From Massilia kyonggiensis (GTDB lineage Bacteria; Pseudomonadota; Gammaproteobacteria; Burkholderiales; Burkholderiaceae_D): DNA of 64,000 nt. Numbering within the stretch: position 1 is the stretch's first letter; each line of letters begins with the position of its first letter. Where the stretch lies: contig NZ_JANUGY010000005.1 in NCBI RefSeq assembly GCF_024756235.1, positions 124,001-188,000 of the forward strand. Reading direction: 5' to 3'. The notes below the pieces were generated by a model. That model made no database searches and was not told where the DNA came from. It saw nothing but the letters and a program-made list of their open reading frames with translations. The translations under genes were made by a program, and so were the position numbers. Positions 16,665-24,941 of the stretch are shown here, in pieces.

Positions 16665-17411
16665 ATGCCGGATTCCCTCCAACGCATCGTGATCGTCGGT
16701 GCGACTTCTTCGATCGCCGAGCATTGCGCGCGCCTGTGGGCGGCCAAGGGCCCGGTTGCGCTCACGCTCGTGGGCCGCGACGCCGCCCGCCTGGAGCGCG
16801 TGGCCGCCGACCTGCGCGTGCGCGGCGCTACCGTGCTTGTCCGCACCGTCGACTTTTCCGATCCGCGCGCGATCCGTGCCTTGGCCGACACCGTCGTGGC
16901 CGAAGGCATGCCGCAGCAGGTGCTGATCGCGCACGGCTCGCTGCCGGACCAGCAGCAATGCCAGCGCGACCTCGGCGCGGCGTACGAGGCGCTGGACGTG
17001 AACGGCGTGTCGCCCGTGCTGTTCGCGGAAGCGTTCGCCGGCCACATGGAACCCGTCGGCGGCGTCATCACGATCATCGGCTCCGTCGCCGGCGACCGCG
17101 GGCGGCGCTCGAACTACGTGTACGGCGCGGCCAAGGGCCTCGTCACGCGCTACGCGCAGGGCCTGCAGCACCGCCTGGCCGGCAGCGCCAGCGCCTTGAA
17201 AATCGTGCTGGTCAAGCCGGGACCGACTGCAACGCCGATGACGGCGCACCTGCCGCAGAAGGGCCTCGCGCCCGTCGAGCAGGTGGCGCGCCAGATCGTG
17301 GACGGTTCCGCGGCCGGCAAGCCGGTCGTGTACGCGCCGGGCAAGTGGTTCGTGATCATGATGATCATCCGCCACCTGCCGGCGTTCGTCTTCAACAAGA
17401 TGAACATCTGA
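16665..17411 (+). CDS. DprE2-like short-chain reductase
   Basis: A 248-aa short-chain dehydrogenase/reductase. The NAD(P)-binding motif IVIVGATSSIAEHCARLWA is near the N-terminus and the catalytic Tyr-Lys is YGAAK within RSNYVYGAAKG. The C-terminus (PGKWFVIMMIIRHLPAFVF) is hydrophobic and basic, suiting a lipid-linked substrate at the membrane. In the DprE1/DprE2 pair this enzyme reduces the 2-keto intermediate to polyprenyl-phospho-arabinose. It starts 1 nt after the DprE1-like stop codon. SDR specificity alone would be ambiguous; the neighbour makes the call. Confidence 0.85.
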   Translation: MPDSLQRIVIVGATSSIAEHCARLWAAKGPVALTLVGRDAARLERVAADLRVRGATVLVRTVDFSDPRAIRALADTVVAEGMPQQVLIAHGSLPDQQQCQRDLGAAYEALDVNGVSPVLFAEAFAGHMEPVGGVITIIGSVAGDRGRRSNYVYGAAKGLVTRYAQGLQHRLAGSASALKIVLVKPGPTATPMTAHLPQKGLAPVEQVARQIVDGSAAGKPVVYAPGKWFVIMMIIRHLPAFVFNKMNI

Positions 17412-17415
17412 CGTC

Positions 17416-19005
17416 ATGCCGGATACGCCACGTTCGCGCTTCCTGGCCTGGGCACTGCTGTTCGTGCTGGTCGCCTGCGCGCTCATCGCCAGCCAGATCG
17501 GCACTATCCTCACGGTCAACCACGAGGTCGGCGACTTCGCGGCCAACAGCCTGCTGATCCAGGAGGCCAAGCGCCTGCACCTCGCCGTCGGCAACTATTC
17601 GCGCGTCGGCTTCAACCATCCCGGCCCCGCGATCCTGTACGTGCTGGCCTTCGGCGAGCTGGTGCTGCACGACTGGCTGCACCTCGTGCCGTCGCCGCTG
17701 TCCGGCCAGGTGGCCGCGGGCTGCTTGTACAACGCCGCCTGGATCGTGCTGATCGTCGCGCTGGTGCGCAGGAGCGGCGCCGCGCTCGTGCCCGCGCTGC
17801 TGTTCGCCGCCGTCGCCGTGCTCATGATCGCGCGCAGCGACCATGCGATCGTCAACGGCATCTGGTTCCCGCATTTGTACGTGCTGCCGTATGCCGCCAT
17901 GCTGGTGGCGCTCGCGCGCCTCGTGTACGGCCATGCGGACAGCCTCAAGGCGCTGGCCGTCGCGAGCGGCTTCCTGATCAACGGCCACGTGTCGTTCGTG
18001 CCGATGCTGGGCGTGATGCTGATCGTCGTGCTGGCCGTGAACCTGCTCGTGTCGCGCGACGACCGTGCGTTGCGGGTGCTGTCCCCCGGCTGGCTGCGCG
18101 CCAACCGCCGTCCGCTGCTCGCCGCTGCCGGCCTGCTGTTCCTGTTCTTCGTGCCGCTGCTCGTTGCGACGCTGCGCCACTGGCCGGGACCGGTCGCCGA
18201 TTACCTGCGGTTCGGCCACGACAACAAGGGCAATACGCTGGAGCAGACGGTCCGCTACGTGTCCGCCTACTGGGGCGCCGGACCGTCCGTCGCGTGCGGC
18301 CTGGCGCTGCTCGTGCTGCTGCTCGTGGATGGCGGCGGCGCCAAAGGGCAGGGCGTCGGCCGCACGGCGCGCGCGCTCGGCGCGGCCTTCGTCGCGGCGA
18401 CTGTCGCCGTGCTGTTCTACGTGAAGGTCGGCGTCGACAACCTGGACTACAACTACATCGCCCTGTTCTATTACGCGGTGCCCGCGCTCGCGTGCGCGCT
18501 GCTCGCGCTGATCGTGTTCCAGGCCGGCGGCGCGGGCGTGGTGAAGACCACCGTCGCCGCCGTGCTGACCTTGTGGGCGCTGGGCGGCATCTGGCACCAG
18601 GCGAAGCAGGATCCGATGTACACCGTGTTCTACAACCGCCCGGACATTCCGGCCTTGTACGACGCCCTGCGCGCCCTGCCGGGCAGCGGCCGCATCGTGC
18701 TGGACCTGGAACAGAAAGACGAGACGTGGGGCGAGATCTGGGGCCACGTGCTGGGCCTGCAGGCCTATGCGAAGCGCCGCCACGTGGACCTCGTGTGCGT
18801 GAACGCGCACTGGCACATCTCGTTCACGCACGCGGGCCGGTGCACGCCGGAGGAGGTGGCGCACAACCGCCGCTACGACGTGTACCAGGCCGGCCCGCGC
18901 GATCCCGTTCCGGGCAAACCCGACGTCGAGGCGGCCCACCTCGCACTGCACCGCACACTGAGTCGCGCCGCACCGGCGCCCATCGCCACCGCTGGAGGCC
19001 AATGA
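17416..19005 (+). CDS. Polytopic membrane glycosyltransferase candidate (GT-C-like), copy 1
   Basis: A 529-aa protein with roughly ten membrane helices and a soluble C-terminal domain (~400-520). The first extracytoplasmic loop carries VGDFAANSLLIQEAKRLH and NYSRVGFNHPGPAILY, where an acidic residue (GDF) sits in the place of the GT-C catalytic Asp/Glu. It is a clear paralogue of the next gene. With the polyprenyl-phospho-arabinose genes upstream, the simplest role is a transferase using that lipid donor on the periplasmic face, comparable to TfpW in Pseudomonas pilin arabinosylation or mycobacterial arabinosyltransferases. No direct sequence match to those families is claimed. Confidence 0.6.
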   Translation: MPDTPRSRFLAWALLFVLVACALIASQIGTILTVNHEVGDFAANSLLIQEAKRLHLAVGNYSRVGFNHPGPAILYVLAFGELVLHDWLHLVPSPLSGQVAAGCLYNAAWIVLIVALVRRSGAALVPALLFAAVAVLMIARSDHAIVNGIWFPHLYVLPYAAMLVALARLVYGHADSLKALAVASGFLINGHVSFVPMLGVMLIVVLAVNLLVSRDDRALRVLSPGWLRANRRPLLAAAGLLFLFFVPLLVATLRHWPGPVADYLRFGHDNKGNTLEQTVRYVSAYWGAGPSVACGLALLVLLLVDGGGAKGQGVGRTARALGAAFVAATVAVLFYVKVGVDNLDYNYIALFYYAVPALACALLALIVFQAGGAGVVKTTVAAVLTLWALGGIWHQAKQDPMYTVFYNRPDIPALYDALRALPGSGRIVLDLEQKDETWGEIWGHVLGLQAYAKRRHVDLVCVNAHWHISFTHAGRCTPEEVAHNRRYDVYQAGPRDPVPGKPDVEAAHLALHRTLSRAAPAPIATAGGQ

Positions 19006-19006
19006 T

Positions 19007-21004
19007 ATGAACCGACCTTCTTCCTTCGTCGCCGACGACCGCAAACCGTTGATGAACGCCCGGACCCTGTCGCCGAACGTCCTGTTGTTCGTCGCGATCG
19101 CCATCGTGCTCATGTTTTTCCAGTGGCACATCGATGCCAACAAGGTGCTGCACGAGATGGGCGACTTCGGCGCCAACAGCCTGCTGATCCTCGACGCCAA
19201 GCGCCTGCACCTCCTGTACGGGAACTACTCGCGCATCGGCGTGAACCACCCCGGCCCCGCCATCCTGTACGTGCTGGCGTTCGGCGAACTGGTCTTCCAC
19301 GACTGGCTGCACGTGGCGCCGTCGCCGTTCTCGGGCCAGCTCCTGGCCGTGTGCCTGTACAGCGCCGCGTGGATCGTGACCGTGTTCGCGCTGATCCGCC
19401 GCATGGTGGGCGCCGTGCTGCCCGCGCTGATGTTCACGCTCGTGTTCACGGCTGTCCTCGGCCTGTGCGAACCGTCCGTCTTCCTCGGCATCTGGTTTCC
19501 CGACCTGTACATCCTGCCGTTCGCCGTCGTCGTGCTGTCGATCGCGCGCCTGGCCTGGGGCCATACGGACACGCTGCGCACGCTCGCCGTCTCGAGCGGC
19601 TTCGTCATCAACGGCCACGTGTCGTTCATCCCGATGCTGGGCATCATGCTGATCGTGATGCTGGCGGCGAACTGGCTGATCACGCGCCGCAACCACGACG
19701 CTCGCATCCTGACGCGCGCCTTTCTCGTGCGCCACCGCCGCGACGTGCTGATCTCGGTCGGCATCCTGTTCCTGTTCTTCGTCCCGCTGATCATCGCGAC
19801 CATCGTCGACTTTCCGGGCCCGATCTACGGCTACATCAAGTTCGGCCGCAACGACAAGCACAACTCGCTGCGGGACGCGCTCGCGTTCGTCGGCCTGTAC
19901 TGGCGCCCCGGTTTCGCGTGGGCGTGGGGCGTGGCCGTGGCGCTGCTGCTGGCGACGGGCGTGCGCGCGCCGTCGAAGACGCTGCTGCGCGACCTGCGCG
20001 CGCTCGGCATCGCCTTCATTGCGGCGTCGGCGGCGCTGCTGTTCTACGCCAAGGTCGGCATCGACCACCTGGACTTCGTCTACGTGGGCCTGTTCTATTA
20101 CTCGGTGCCGGCGCTGGCCGCGGGCCTGGGCCTGCTGTACCTGTACGAAGCCGTGCGCTGGAACGCGAAAGCCGTCGCCGCCGTCATCGCGACCGTTGCG
20201 GCCGTCGTCGCCACGGGCAATGCGGTCAAGAAGCCCGCGTTCTACGACGAGCTGTACGACATCCCCGGTTCCGCGCAACTTTACGACCAGCTGCGCAAGC
20301 TGCCCGGCACGGGCCGCATCGTGCTCGACATCGAGCAGAACGGCATCGCGTGGGAATACGTGTGGGGCAACGTCGTCGCGCTGCAGCTGCATGCGCGCCG
20401 CCAGGGCGAGGACCTGTTCTGCATTAACGAGCACTGGCACATCCTGTTCACCAAGCCGGCCCGCTGCCGTCCGGAAGAGTTGAACACGCAGCGCCGCTTC
20501 TTCGTGCGTCCCACGCGCACGGCGGACATGGTCGCGGAAGAGCCGGATTTCCAGGGCCAGGGCCTGCTGCTGTATCGCCATGGCCGCGTGCTGACGCCGG
20601 TTTCGTACACGAACCTCGTCGACCACAAGGATTACTTCCGCTCGATCCTGGGCAAGGGCTGGGCCGACATCGAGACGGATTTCGTCTGGTCGACGGGCCC
20701 GGTCGCGGAGATCAACCTGCCCGCCGATCCCAAGCGCCAGGGCGACGTCCACCTGGACCTGGGCAGCTTCATGCCGGTGAAGACGTTCAGCCAGCACGTC
20801 GACGTCTTCGTCAACGGCCAGGCTGCGGGCGGCTGGGATTTCAACAATTTCGAGATGCGCCGCCAGATCAAGATCCCGCTCGGCGCCGACCCGGGCGCGC
20901 CGCAGCACATCGAGCTCAGGATCGCGCATCCCGTCTCGCCCAAGCAGTACGACTGGTCGCCGGACGACCGTCTGCTGGGCGTTTCGCTGTACGGCATCCG
21001 ATGA
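19007..21004 (+). CDS. Polytopic membrane glycosyltransferase candidate (GT-C-like), copy 2 with extra domain
   Basis: A 665-aa paralogue of the preceding gene, sharing MGDFGANSLLILDAKRLH, NYSRIGVNHPGPAILYVL, INGHVSFIPMLGIML and the C-terminal LPGTGRIVLDIEQN block. It has an additional ~130-residue C-terminal domain (residues ~530-665) rich in beta strands, with VHLDLGSFMPVKTF and QHVDVFVNGQAAGGW, which looks like a carbohydrate-binding jelly roll. The start is placed at 19007 one base after the previous stop; an internal ATG (NARTLSPNVL) is possible. The duplication suggests two acceptors or sequential addition of sugars. Confidence 0.6.
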   Translation: MNRPSSFVADDRKPLMNARTLSPNVLLFVAIAIVLMFFQWHIDANKVLHEMGDFGANSLLILDAKRLHLLYGNYSRIGVNHPGPAILYVLAFGELVFHDWLHVAPSPFSGQLLAVCLYSAAWIVTVFALIRRMVGAVLPALMFTLVFTAVLGLCEPSVFLGIWFPDLYILPFAVVVLSIARLAWGHTDTLRTLAVSSGFVINGHVSFIPMLGIMLIVMLAANWLITRRNHDARILTRAFLVRHRRDVLISVGILFLFFVPLIIATIVDFPGPIYGYIKFGRNDKHNSLRDALAFVGLYWRPGFAWAWGVAVALLLATGVRAPSKTLLRDLRALGIAFIAASAALLFYAKVGIDHLDFVYVGLFYYSVPALAAGLGLLYLYEAVRWNAKAVAAVIATVAAVVATGNAVKKPAFYDELYDIPGSAQLYDQLRKLPGTGRIVLDIEQNGIAWEYVWGNVVALQLHARRQGEDLFCINEHWHILFTKPARCRPEELNTQRRFFVRPTRTADMVAEEPDFQGQGLLLYRHGRVLTPVSYTNLVDHKDYFRSILGKGWADIETDFVWSTGPVAEINLPADPKRQGDVHLDLGSFMPVKTFSQHVDVFVNGQAAGGWDFNNFEMRRQIKIPLGADPGAPQHIELRIAHPVSPKQYDWSPDDRLLGVSLYGIR

Positions 21005-21013
21005 GGAAACAGA

Positions 21014-21958
21014 ATGACTGATTTGAACCGCAAGATCATCCTGCCCGGCGGCGCCGGGCTGGTTGGACAGAACCTCATCGCGCGCCTGCAGGCGCGCGGC
21101 TACCGCAACATCGTCGTGCTGGACAAGCACCGCGCCAACCTCGACGTGTTGCGCCAGGTCCAGCCCGACATCACCGTCGAATACGCGGATCTCGCCGAGC
21201 CGGGCGAGTGGTCGCGCCACTTCACGGACGGGGCCACCGTCGTCATGCTGCAGGCGCAGATCGGCGGCAACGACTGGAACGACTTCGTGCGCAACAACGT
21301 CGACGCCACGCGCCTCCAGCTCGACATCATCAAGGGACAGCCGAACACGCGCCTCGTCGCGATCAGCTCGTCCGTCGTGGTGTCGGTGGCCGACGATTTC
21401 TACACGCGTTCGAAACGCGAGCAGGAAGCGATGGTGCTGGCGAGCGGCATTCCTTGCCCCATCCTGCGCCCGACCCTGATGTTCGGCTGGTTCGACCGCA
21501 AGCACCTGGGCTGGCTGTCGCGCTTCATGAACAAGGTGCCCGTGTTCCCGATCCCTGGCCATGGCCGCTACATGCGCCAGCCTTTGTACGTGGGCGACTT
21601 CTGCAACGTCATCATCGGCTGCATCGAGGACCCGTCCATCACGGGCGTCTACAACATCTCGGGCCATGAGGAAGTCGACTACATCGACATCATCCGCGAG
21701 ATCAAGCGCGTGACCCGTTCGAAGACGCCGATCGTGAAGATCCCGTACAGCCTGTTCTACGCGCTGCTCTGGGTGTGGGGCAAGTTCGACAAGAACCCGC
21801 CGTTCACGACGCAGCAGCTGGCGGCCCTCGTCGCGCGCGACAGCTTCGAGGTCATCGACTGGCCCGGCATGTTCAAGGTGCGCAGCACCCCGTTCGCGAA
21901 GGCCATCGACGAGACCTTCAACGATCCCAAATACAGCAACGTCGTCCTGGAGTTCTGA
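21014..21958 (+). CDS. NAD-dependent epimerase/dehydratase
   Basis: A 314-aa extended short-chain dehydrogenase. LPGGAGLVGQNLIARLQ gives the Rossmann GxxGxxG, and YTRSK supplies the catalytic Tyr-Lys. Middle and C-terminal parts (LRPTLMFGWFDRKHLGW, VYNISGHEEVDYIDI) follow the NAD-sugar epimerase pattern. The substrate is probably a nucleotide sugar or lipid-linked sugar for the same glycan. It is 9 nt after the membrane protein and 0 nt before the next gene. Confidence 0.8.
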   Translation: MTDLNRKIILPGGAGLVGQNLIARLQARGYRNIVVLDKHRANLDVLRQVQPDITVEYADLAEPGEWSRHFTDGATVVMLQAQIGGNDWNDFVRNNVDATRLQLDIIKGQPNTRLVAISSSVVVSVADDFYTRSKREQEAMVLASGIPCPILRPTLMFGWFDRKHLGWLSRFMNKVPVFPIPGHGRYMRQPLYVGDFCNVIIGCIEDPSITGVYNISGHEEVDYIDIIREIKRVTRSKTPIVKIPYSLFYALLWVWGKFDKNPPFTTQQLAALVARDSFEVIDWPGMFKVRSTPFAKAIDETFNDPKYSNVVLEF

Positions 21959-23248
21959 ATGAAGCAGCGTATTGCCGTCCTCGGGGCCGGGCCGATGGGC
22001 CTGGCCGTGGCTTACCAACTGGCGCGCGACGGCCATGAGCCCGTCGTCTACGAAGCGGACGACCGCGTGGGCGGCATGGCCGCGCACTTCGATTTTTCCG
22101 GCACCTCGATCGAGCGCTACTACCACTTCCACGCGATCTCCGACCACGCCTTCCTGAAGGTGCTGGACGAACTGGGGCTGTCGTCGAAGATGCACTGGGT
22201 CGCGACGAAGATGGGCTACTGGTTCCGCAACGAGGTGCAGGAGTGGGGCAATCCGGTCGCGTTGCTGAAGTTCCGCGGCCTGGGTTTCAGCGCCAAATTC
22301 CGCTACGGCCTGCACGCGTTCCTGTCGACCAAGCGCGACGACTGGAAGCCGCTGGACCACGTGGAGGCGAGCGGCTGGATCAAGGGAGCCGTCGGTGCCG
22401 AGGCGTGGGAAGTGCTGTGGCGCCGCCTGTTCGATTACAAATTCTACGACTACAGCAACAACCTGTCGGCCGCGTGGATCTGGAGCCGCATCCGCCGCAT
22501 CGGCCGTTCGCGCTACAACCTGTTCAAGGAAAAGCTGGGCTACATGGACGGCGGTTCCGCGACACTCCTCGAGGCCATGCGCGCCGACATCGAGAAGCAC
22601 GGCGGCATCGTGCGCCTGAAAACCCCGGCAACGAAGGTCGTGATCGAGGACGGGAAAGTGAAAGGCGTGGAAGCGAACGGCCAGTTCGAGGCGTTCGACA
22701 AGGTGATCAGCACGATCCCGCTGCCGTATGTGCCGCGCGTGATGCCCGACCTGCCGCCCGCCACGCTCGACGCGTTCCGCTCGAAGAAGAACATCGCCGT
22801 CGTGTGCGTGATCGCGAAGCTGAAGAAACCCGTGACGGAAAACTTCTGGCTCAACACGAACGACGAGGAGATGGACATCCCGGGTCTCGTCGAATACACG
22901 AATCTGCGGCCGATGGGCGACCAGCACATCGTCTACGTGCCGTTCTACATGCCGGGCGAGCACCCGAAGTTCGCGGAACCCGACCAGGCCTTCCTCGACA
23001 AGGTCAAGCGCTACCTCATGAAGATCAATCCGTCGCTCAAGGACGCGGACTTCGTCGACATGCGCGCGAGCCGCTACCGCTACGCGCAGCCGATCTGCGA
23101 GCCGGGTTATCTCGACCGCCTGCCGCCCGCGAAGCTGCCGGTGGGCGGGCTGTGGGTAGCGGACACGTCGTACTATTATCCGGAAGACCGCGGCATCTCG
23201 GAGAGCATCGACTTCGGCCGCAAGATGGCGCGCGAGGCAGGGGCGTGA
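21959..23248 (+). CDS. FAD-dependent oxidoreductase, amine-oxidase/protoporphyrinogen-oxidase-like
   Basis: A 429-aa flavoprotein with [19 protein letters not shown] at the N-terminus (ADP-binding GxGxxG) and [15 protein letters not shown] downstream. The C-terminal FAD contact region contains [17 protein letters not shown]. This architecture covers UDP-galactopyranose mutase-like and desaturase-like enzymes; proteins of this type recur in glycan loci. It begins at the base after the epimerase stop, so the two are a unit. The exact reaction on the sugar or lipid is unknown. Confidence 0.75.
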   Translation: MKQRIAVLGAGPMGLAVAYQLARDGHEPVVYEADDRVGGMAAHFDFSGTSIERYYHFHAISDHAFLKVLDELGLSSKMHWVATKMGYWFRNEVQEWGNPVALLKFRGLGFSAKFRYGLHAFLSTKRDDWKPLDHVEASGWIKGAVGAEAWEVLWRRLFDYKFYDYSNNLSAAWIWSRIRRIGRSRYNLFKEKLGYMDGGSATLLEAMRADIEKHGGIVRLKTPATKVVIEDGKVKGVEANGQFEAFDKVISTIPLPYVPRVMPDLPPATLDAFRSKKNIAVVCVIAKLKKPVTENFWLNTNDEEMDIPGLVEYTNLRPMGDQHIVYVPFYMPGEHPKFAEPDQAFLDKVKRYLMKINPSLKDADFVDMRASRYRYAQPICEPGYLDRLPPAKLPVGGLWVADTSYYYPEDRGISESIDFGRKMAREAGA

Positions 23249-23655
23249 GCGGCGTCGCATCCACCTTCGCATCGCGCCAGTTCCTCGTCTTCCTGCTGAC
23301 GGGCGGCTTCGCCGCCGCCGTCAACTTCGGCTCGCGCATCCTGTACAACCGCGCGATGCCGTTTTCCTCGGCCGTCATCTGCGCGTACATCACGGGCATG
23401 ATCACCGCGTTCGTGCTTGCGAAGCTGTTCGTGTTCCGCGACAGCGAACAGGCCACGCACCGCGCGGCCGGGTGGTTCGTGCTCGTGAACGTGGTGGCCG
23501 TCGCGCAGACGTGGGCGATCAGCATGCTGCTCGTGAAATGGGTGCTGCCGGCGCTGGGCGTCACGATGTTCGCGCGCGAGATCGCGCACGGCGTCGGCGT
23601 CGTCGTGCCCGTGTTCACCAGCTACCTGGGGCACAAGCATTTCAGTTTCCGCTGA
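23245..23655 (+). CDS. GtrA-family membrane protein
   Basis: A 136-aa protein with four membrane helices: [56 protein letters not shown] and [19 protein letters not shown]. The motifs match GtrA proteins, which flip polyprenyl-phosphate-linked sugars across the cytoplasmic membrane. The start is GTG 23245, overlapping the FAD enzyme stop (GTGA). As the last gene of the locus it would move the arabinosyl lipid to the periplasmic side for the two GT-C-like proteins. Confidence 0.87.
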   Translation: MSGVASTFASRQFLVFLLTGGFAAAVNFGSRILYNRAMPFSSAVICAYITGMITAFVLAKLFVFRDSEQATHRAAGWFVLVNVVAVAQTWAISMLLVKWVLPALGVTMFAREIAHGVGVVVPVFTSYLGHKHFSFR

Positions 23656-23675
23656 ACGGGACCGCAGCGGATACC

Positions 23676-23697
23676 AAGGCGCTTCGGCGCCTTTTTT
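23676..23697 (+). terminator. Terminator of the glycan locus
   Basis: AAGGCGC-TTCG-GCGCCTT is a seven-pair stem with a stable UUCG tetraloop followed by T-rich sequence. It lies 20 nt after the GtrA gene and closes the nine-gene operon. Confidence 0.9.
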
Positions 23698-23717
23698 CAT
23701 GCGCACGGCATTTTTGA

Positions 23718-23760
23718 TTGCTATGTCTTGGTAATTTTCATTGCTCTGTCTATGTAATTT
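23718..23760 (+). repeat. Imperfect 20-bp direct repeat upstream of exbB
   Basis: TTGCTATGTCTTGGTAATTT (23718-23737) and TTGCTCTGTCTATGTAATTT (23741-23760) match at 17 of 20 positions with a 23-bp period. They lie about 70 bp before the exbB start in an AT-rich patch, so they may be binding sites for a regulator. Confidence 0.5.
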
Positions 23761-23828
23761 AGTTTCCAAACAAAGATCGGATTGTGCTACATTGGCGCGA
23801 ATCTGTTGTTTTCATTGAAAGGAAGACG

Positions 23829-24530
23829 ATGTCCCGATTCCGCCGCCTCGGCCTGTATTGCCTGCTGCTGCCCGCCTTCCCGGCCCATGCGCAGGGCCTG
23901 AACATCGCTTCCGAACTGCTGCACGGCGGCATGGGCATCGTCGCGATCGGCGCGCTGTCCGTGCTGGCGCTGGCCGTGACGTTCGAGCGGCTCGTCAACT
24001 TCCGCCTGGTGAAGGTGGCGCCGCCGGAGCTGGCTGCCGAAGCGGAAACGCTATGGCGCGCGGGACGCTTCGACCAGCTGCGCGAGCGCGTGGCCGATGG
24101 CGACAGCAGCCTTGCGCGCATCCTCGGCTGGATGGTCGAACAACGCCACCTGCCCGCCGAAAAACTGGCGGCGCGCGTGGCCGAGATGGCGGGCGTCGAA
24201 CTGCGCCTGCAGCAGCAGAAGGCGTATGCGCTGAATGTCGTCGCGACGGTCGCACCGATCGTCGGCCTGCTGGGCACCGTGATCGGCATGATCGAATCCT
24301 TCCACGTCATCGCCTTCAACGGCATGGGCGATCCGACCCTGCTGGCGGGCGGCATCTCGAAGGCCCTCGTCAACACGGCGGCCGGCCTGTCGGTGGCGCT
24401 GCCGTCGCTGGCCATGCACCACGTCTTCCGCAACCGCATGGTCGGCATCGGCATCGCGCTGGAGCGCCAGCTGAACCGCGTGCTGGACGGCATGCCGGCG
24501 CGCACGCTGGAGGTCGTCCATGCGCATTGA
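23829..24530 (+). CDS. exbB: MotA/TolQ/ExbB proton channel protein
   Basis: A 233-aa inner membrane protein. A signal-like N-terminus (LGLYCLLLPAFPAHAQ) precedes three membrane helices: GMGIVAIGALSVLALAVTF, NVVATVAPIVGLLGTVIGM and ALVNTAAGLSVALPSLAMH. The TVAPIVGLLGTVIGMIESF block is the conserved ExbB/TolQ signature. ATG 23829 has an AAAGGAAG site; an upstream ATG in frame gives an unlikely extension. With ExbD it would form the proton-driven motor, but the genes that follow encode atypical TonB-like partners. Confidence 0.9.
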   Translation: MSRFRRLGLYCLLLPAFPAHAQGLNIASELLHGGMGIVAIGALSVLALAVTFERLVNFRLVKVAPPELAAEAETLWRAGRFDQLRERVADGDSSLARILGWMVEQRHLPAEKLAARVAEMAGVELRLQQQKAYALNVVATVAPIVGLLGTVIGMIESFHVIAFNGMGDPTLLAGGISKALVNTAAGLSVALPSLAMHHVFRNRMVGIGIALERQLNRVLDGMPARTLEVVHAH

Positions 24531-24939
24531 CCTCGGCGACGACGAACAGCCCGAGATCGGCCTGATCGCGCTGATCGACTGCATCTTCTTCCTGCTGATG
24601 TACTTCATGGTGGCGACGTCGTTCCGGCACCCCGACGGCGAAAAGCCGGAGAAGGACATGAAGATCGTGCTGCCGACGTCGCAGGTCAGCCTCGATCGCG
24701 CCACGGCCGCTCCCGCGCCGCTGATCATCGGCGTCGATGCCGACGGCGGCCTGTATGTCGAGAAGAAGGCGGTGTCGACGCAAGCCCTGCACGACCTGCT
24801 CAAGCGCGAGGCGGCGCGCGATCCGGCACGGCCGGTCCGCATCGACGGCGACCAGTCCACGCGCTACCAGGACATCGTGCACGTGCTCGAACTGTGCCAG
24901 TTCGAGGGACTCACCCACGTGGCTATGCACACGCGCTGA
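24520..24939 (+). CDS. exbD: ExbD/TolR-family protein
   Basis: A 139-aa protein with one N-terminal membrane helix, LIALIDCIFFLLMYFMVATS, in which the Asp of ALID is the conserved proton-carrying residue of ExbD/TolR. The rest is a small periplasmic domain (GVDADGGLYVEKKAV, VRIDGDQSTRYQDIVHVLELC). It overlaps exbB by 11 nt and is followed 2 nt later by the first TonB-like gene, so the four genes form one operon. Confidence 0.9.
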   Translation: MRIDLGDDEQPEIGLIALIDCIFFLLMYFMVATSFRHPDGEKPEKDMKIVLPTSQVSLDRATAAPAPLIIGVDADGGLYVEKKAVSTQALHDLLKREAARDPARPVRIDGDQSTRYQDIVHVLELCQFEGLTHVAMHTR

Positions 24940-24941
24940 CG

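Noticed and set aside
18824..23272. Very long (1482-aa) minus-strand ORF
   Set aside because: Arg/His/Val/Asp-rich antisense frame typical of GC-rich DNA opposite real genes; the plus-strand frames have clear domains.
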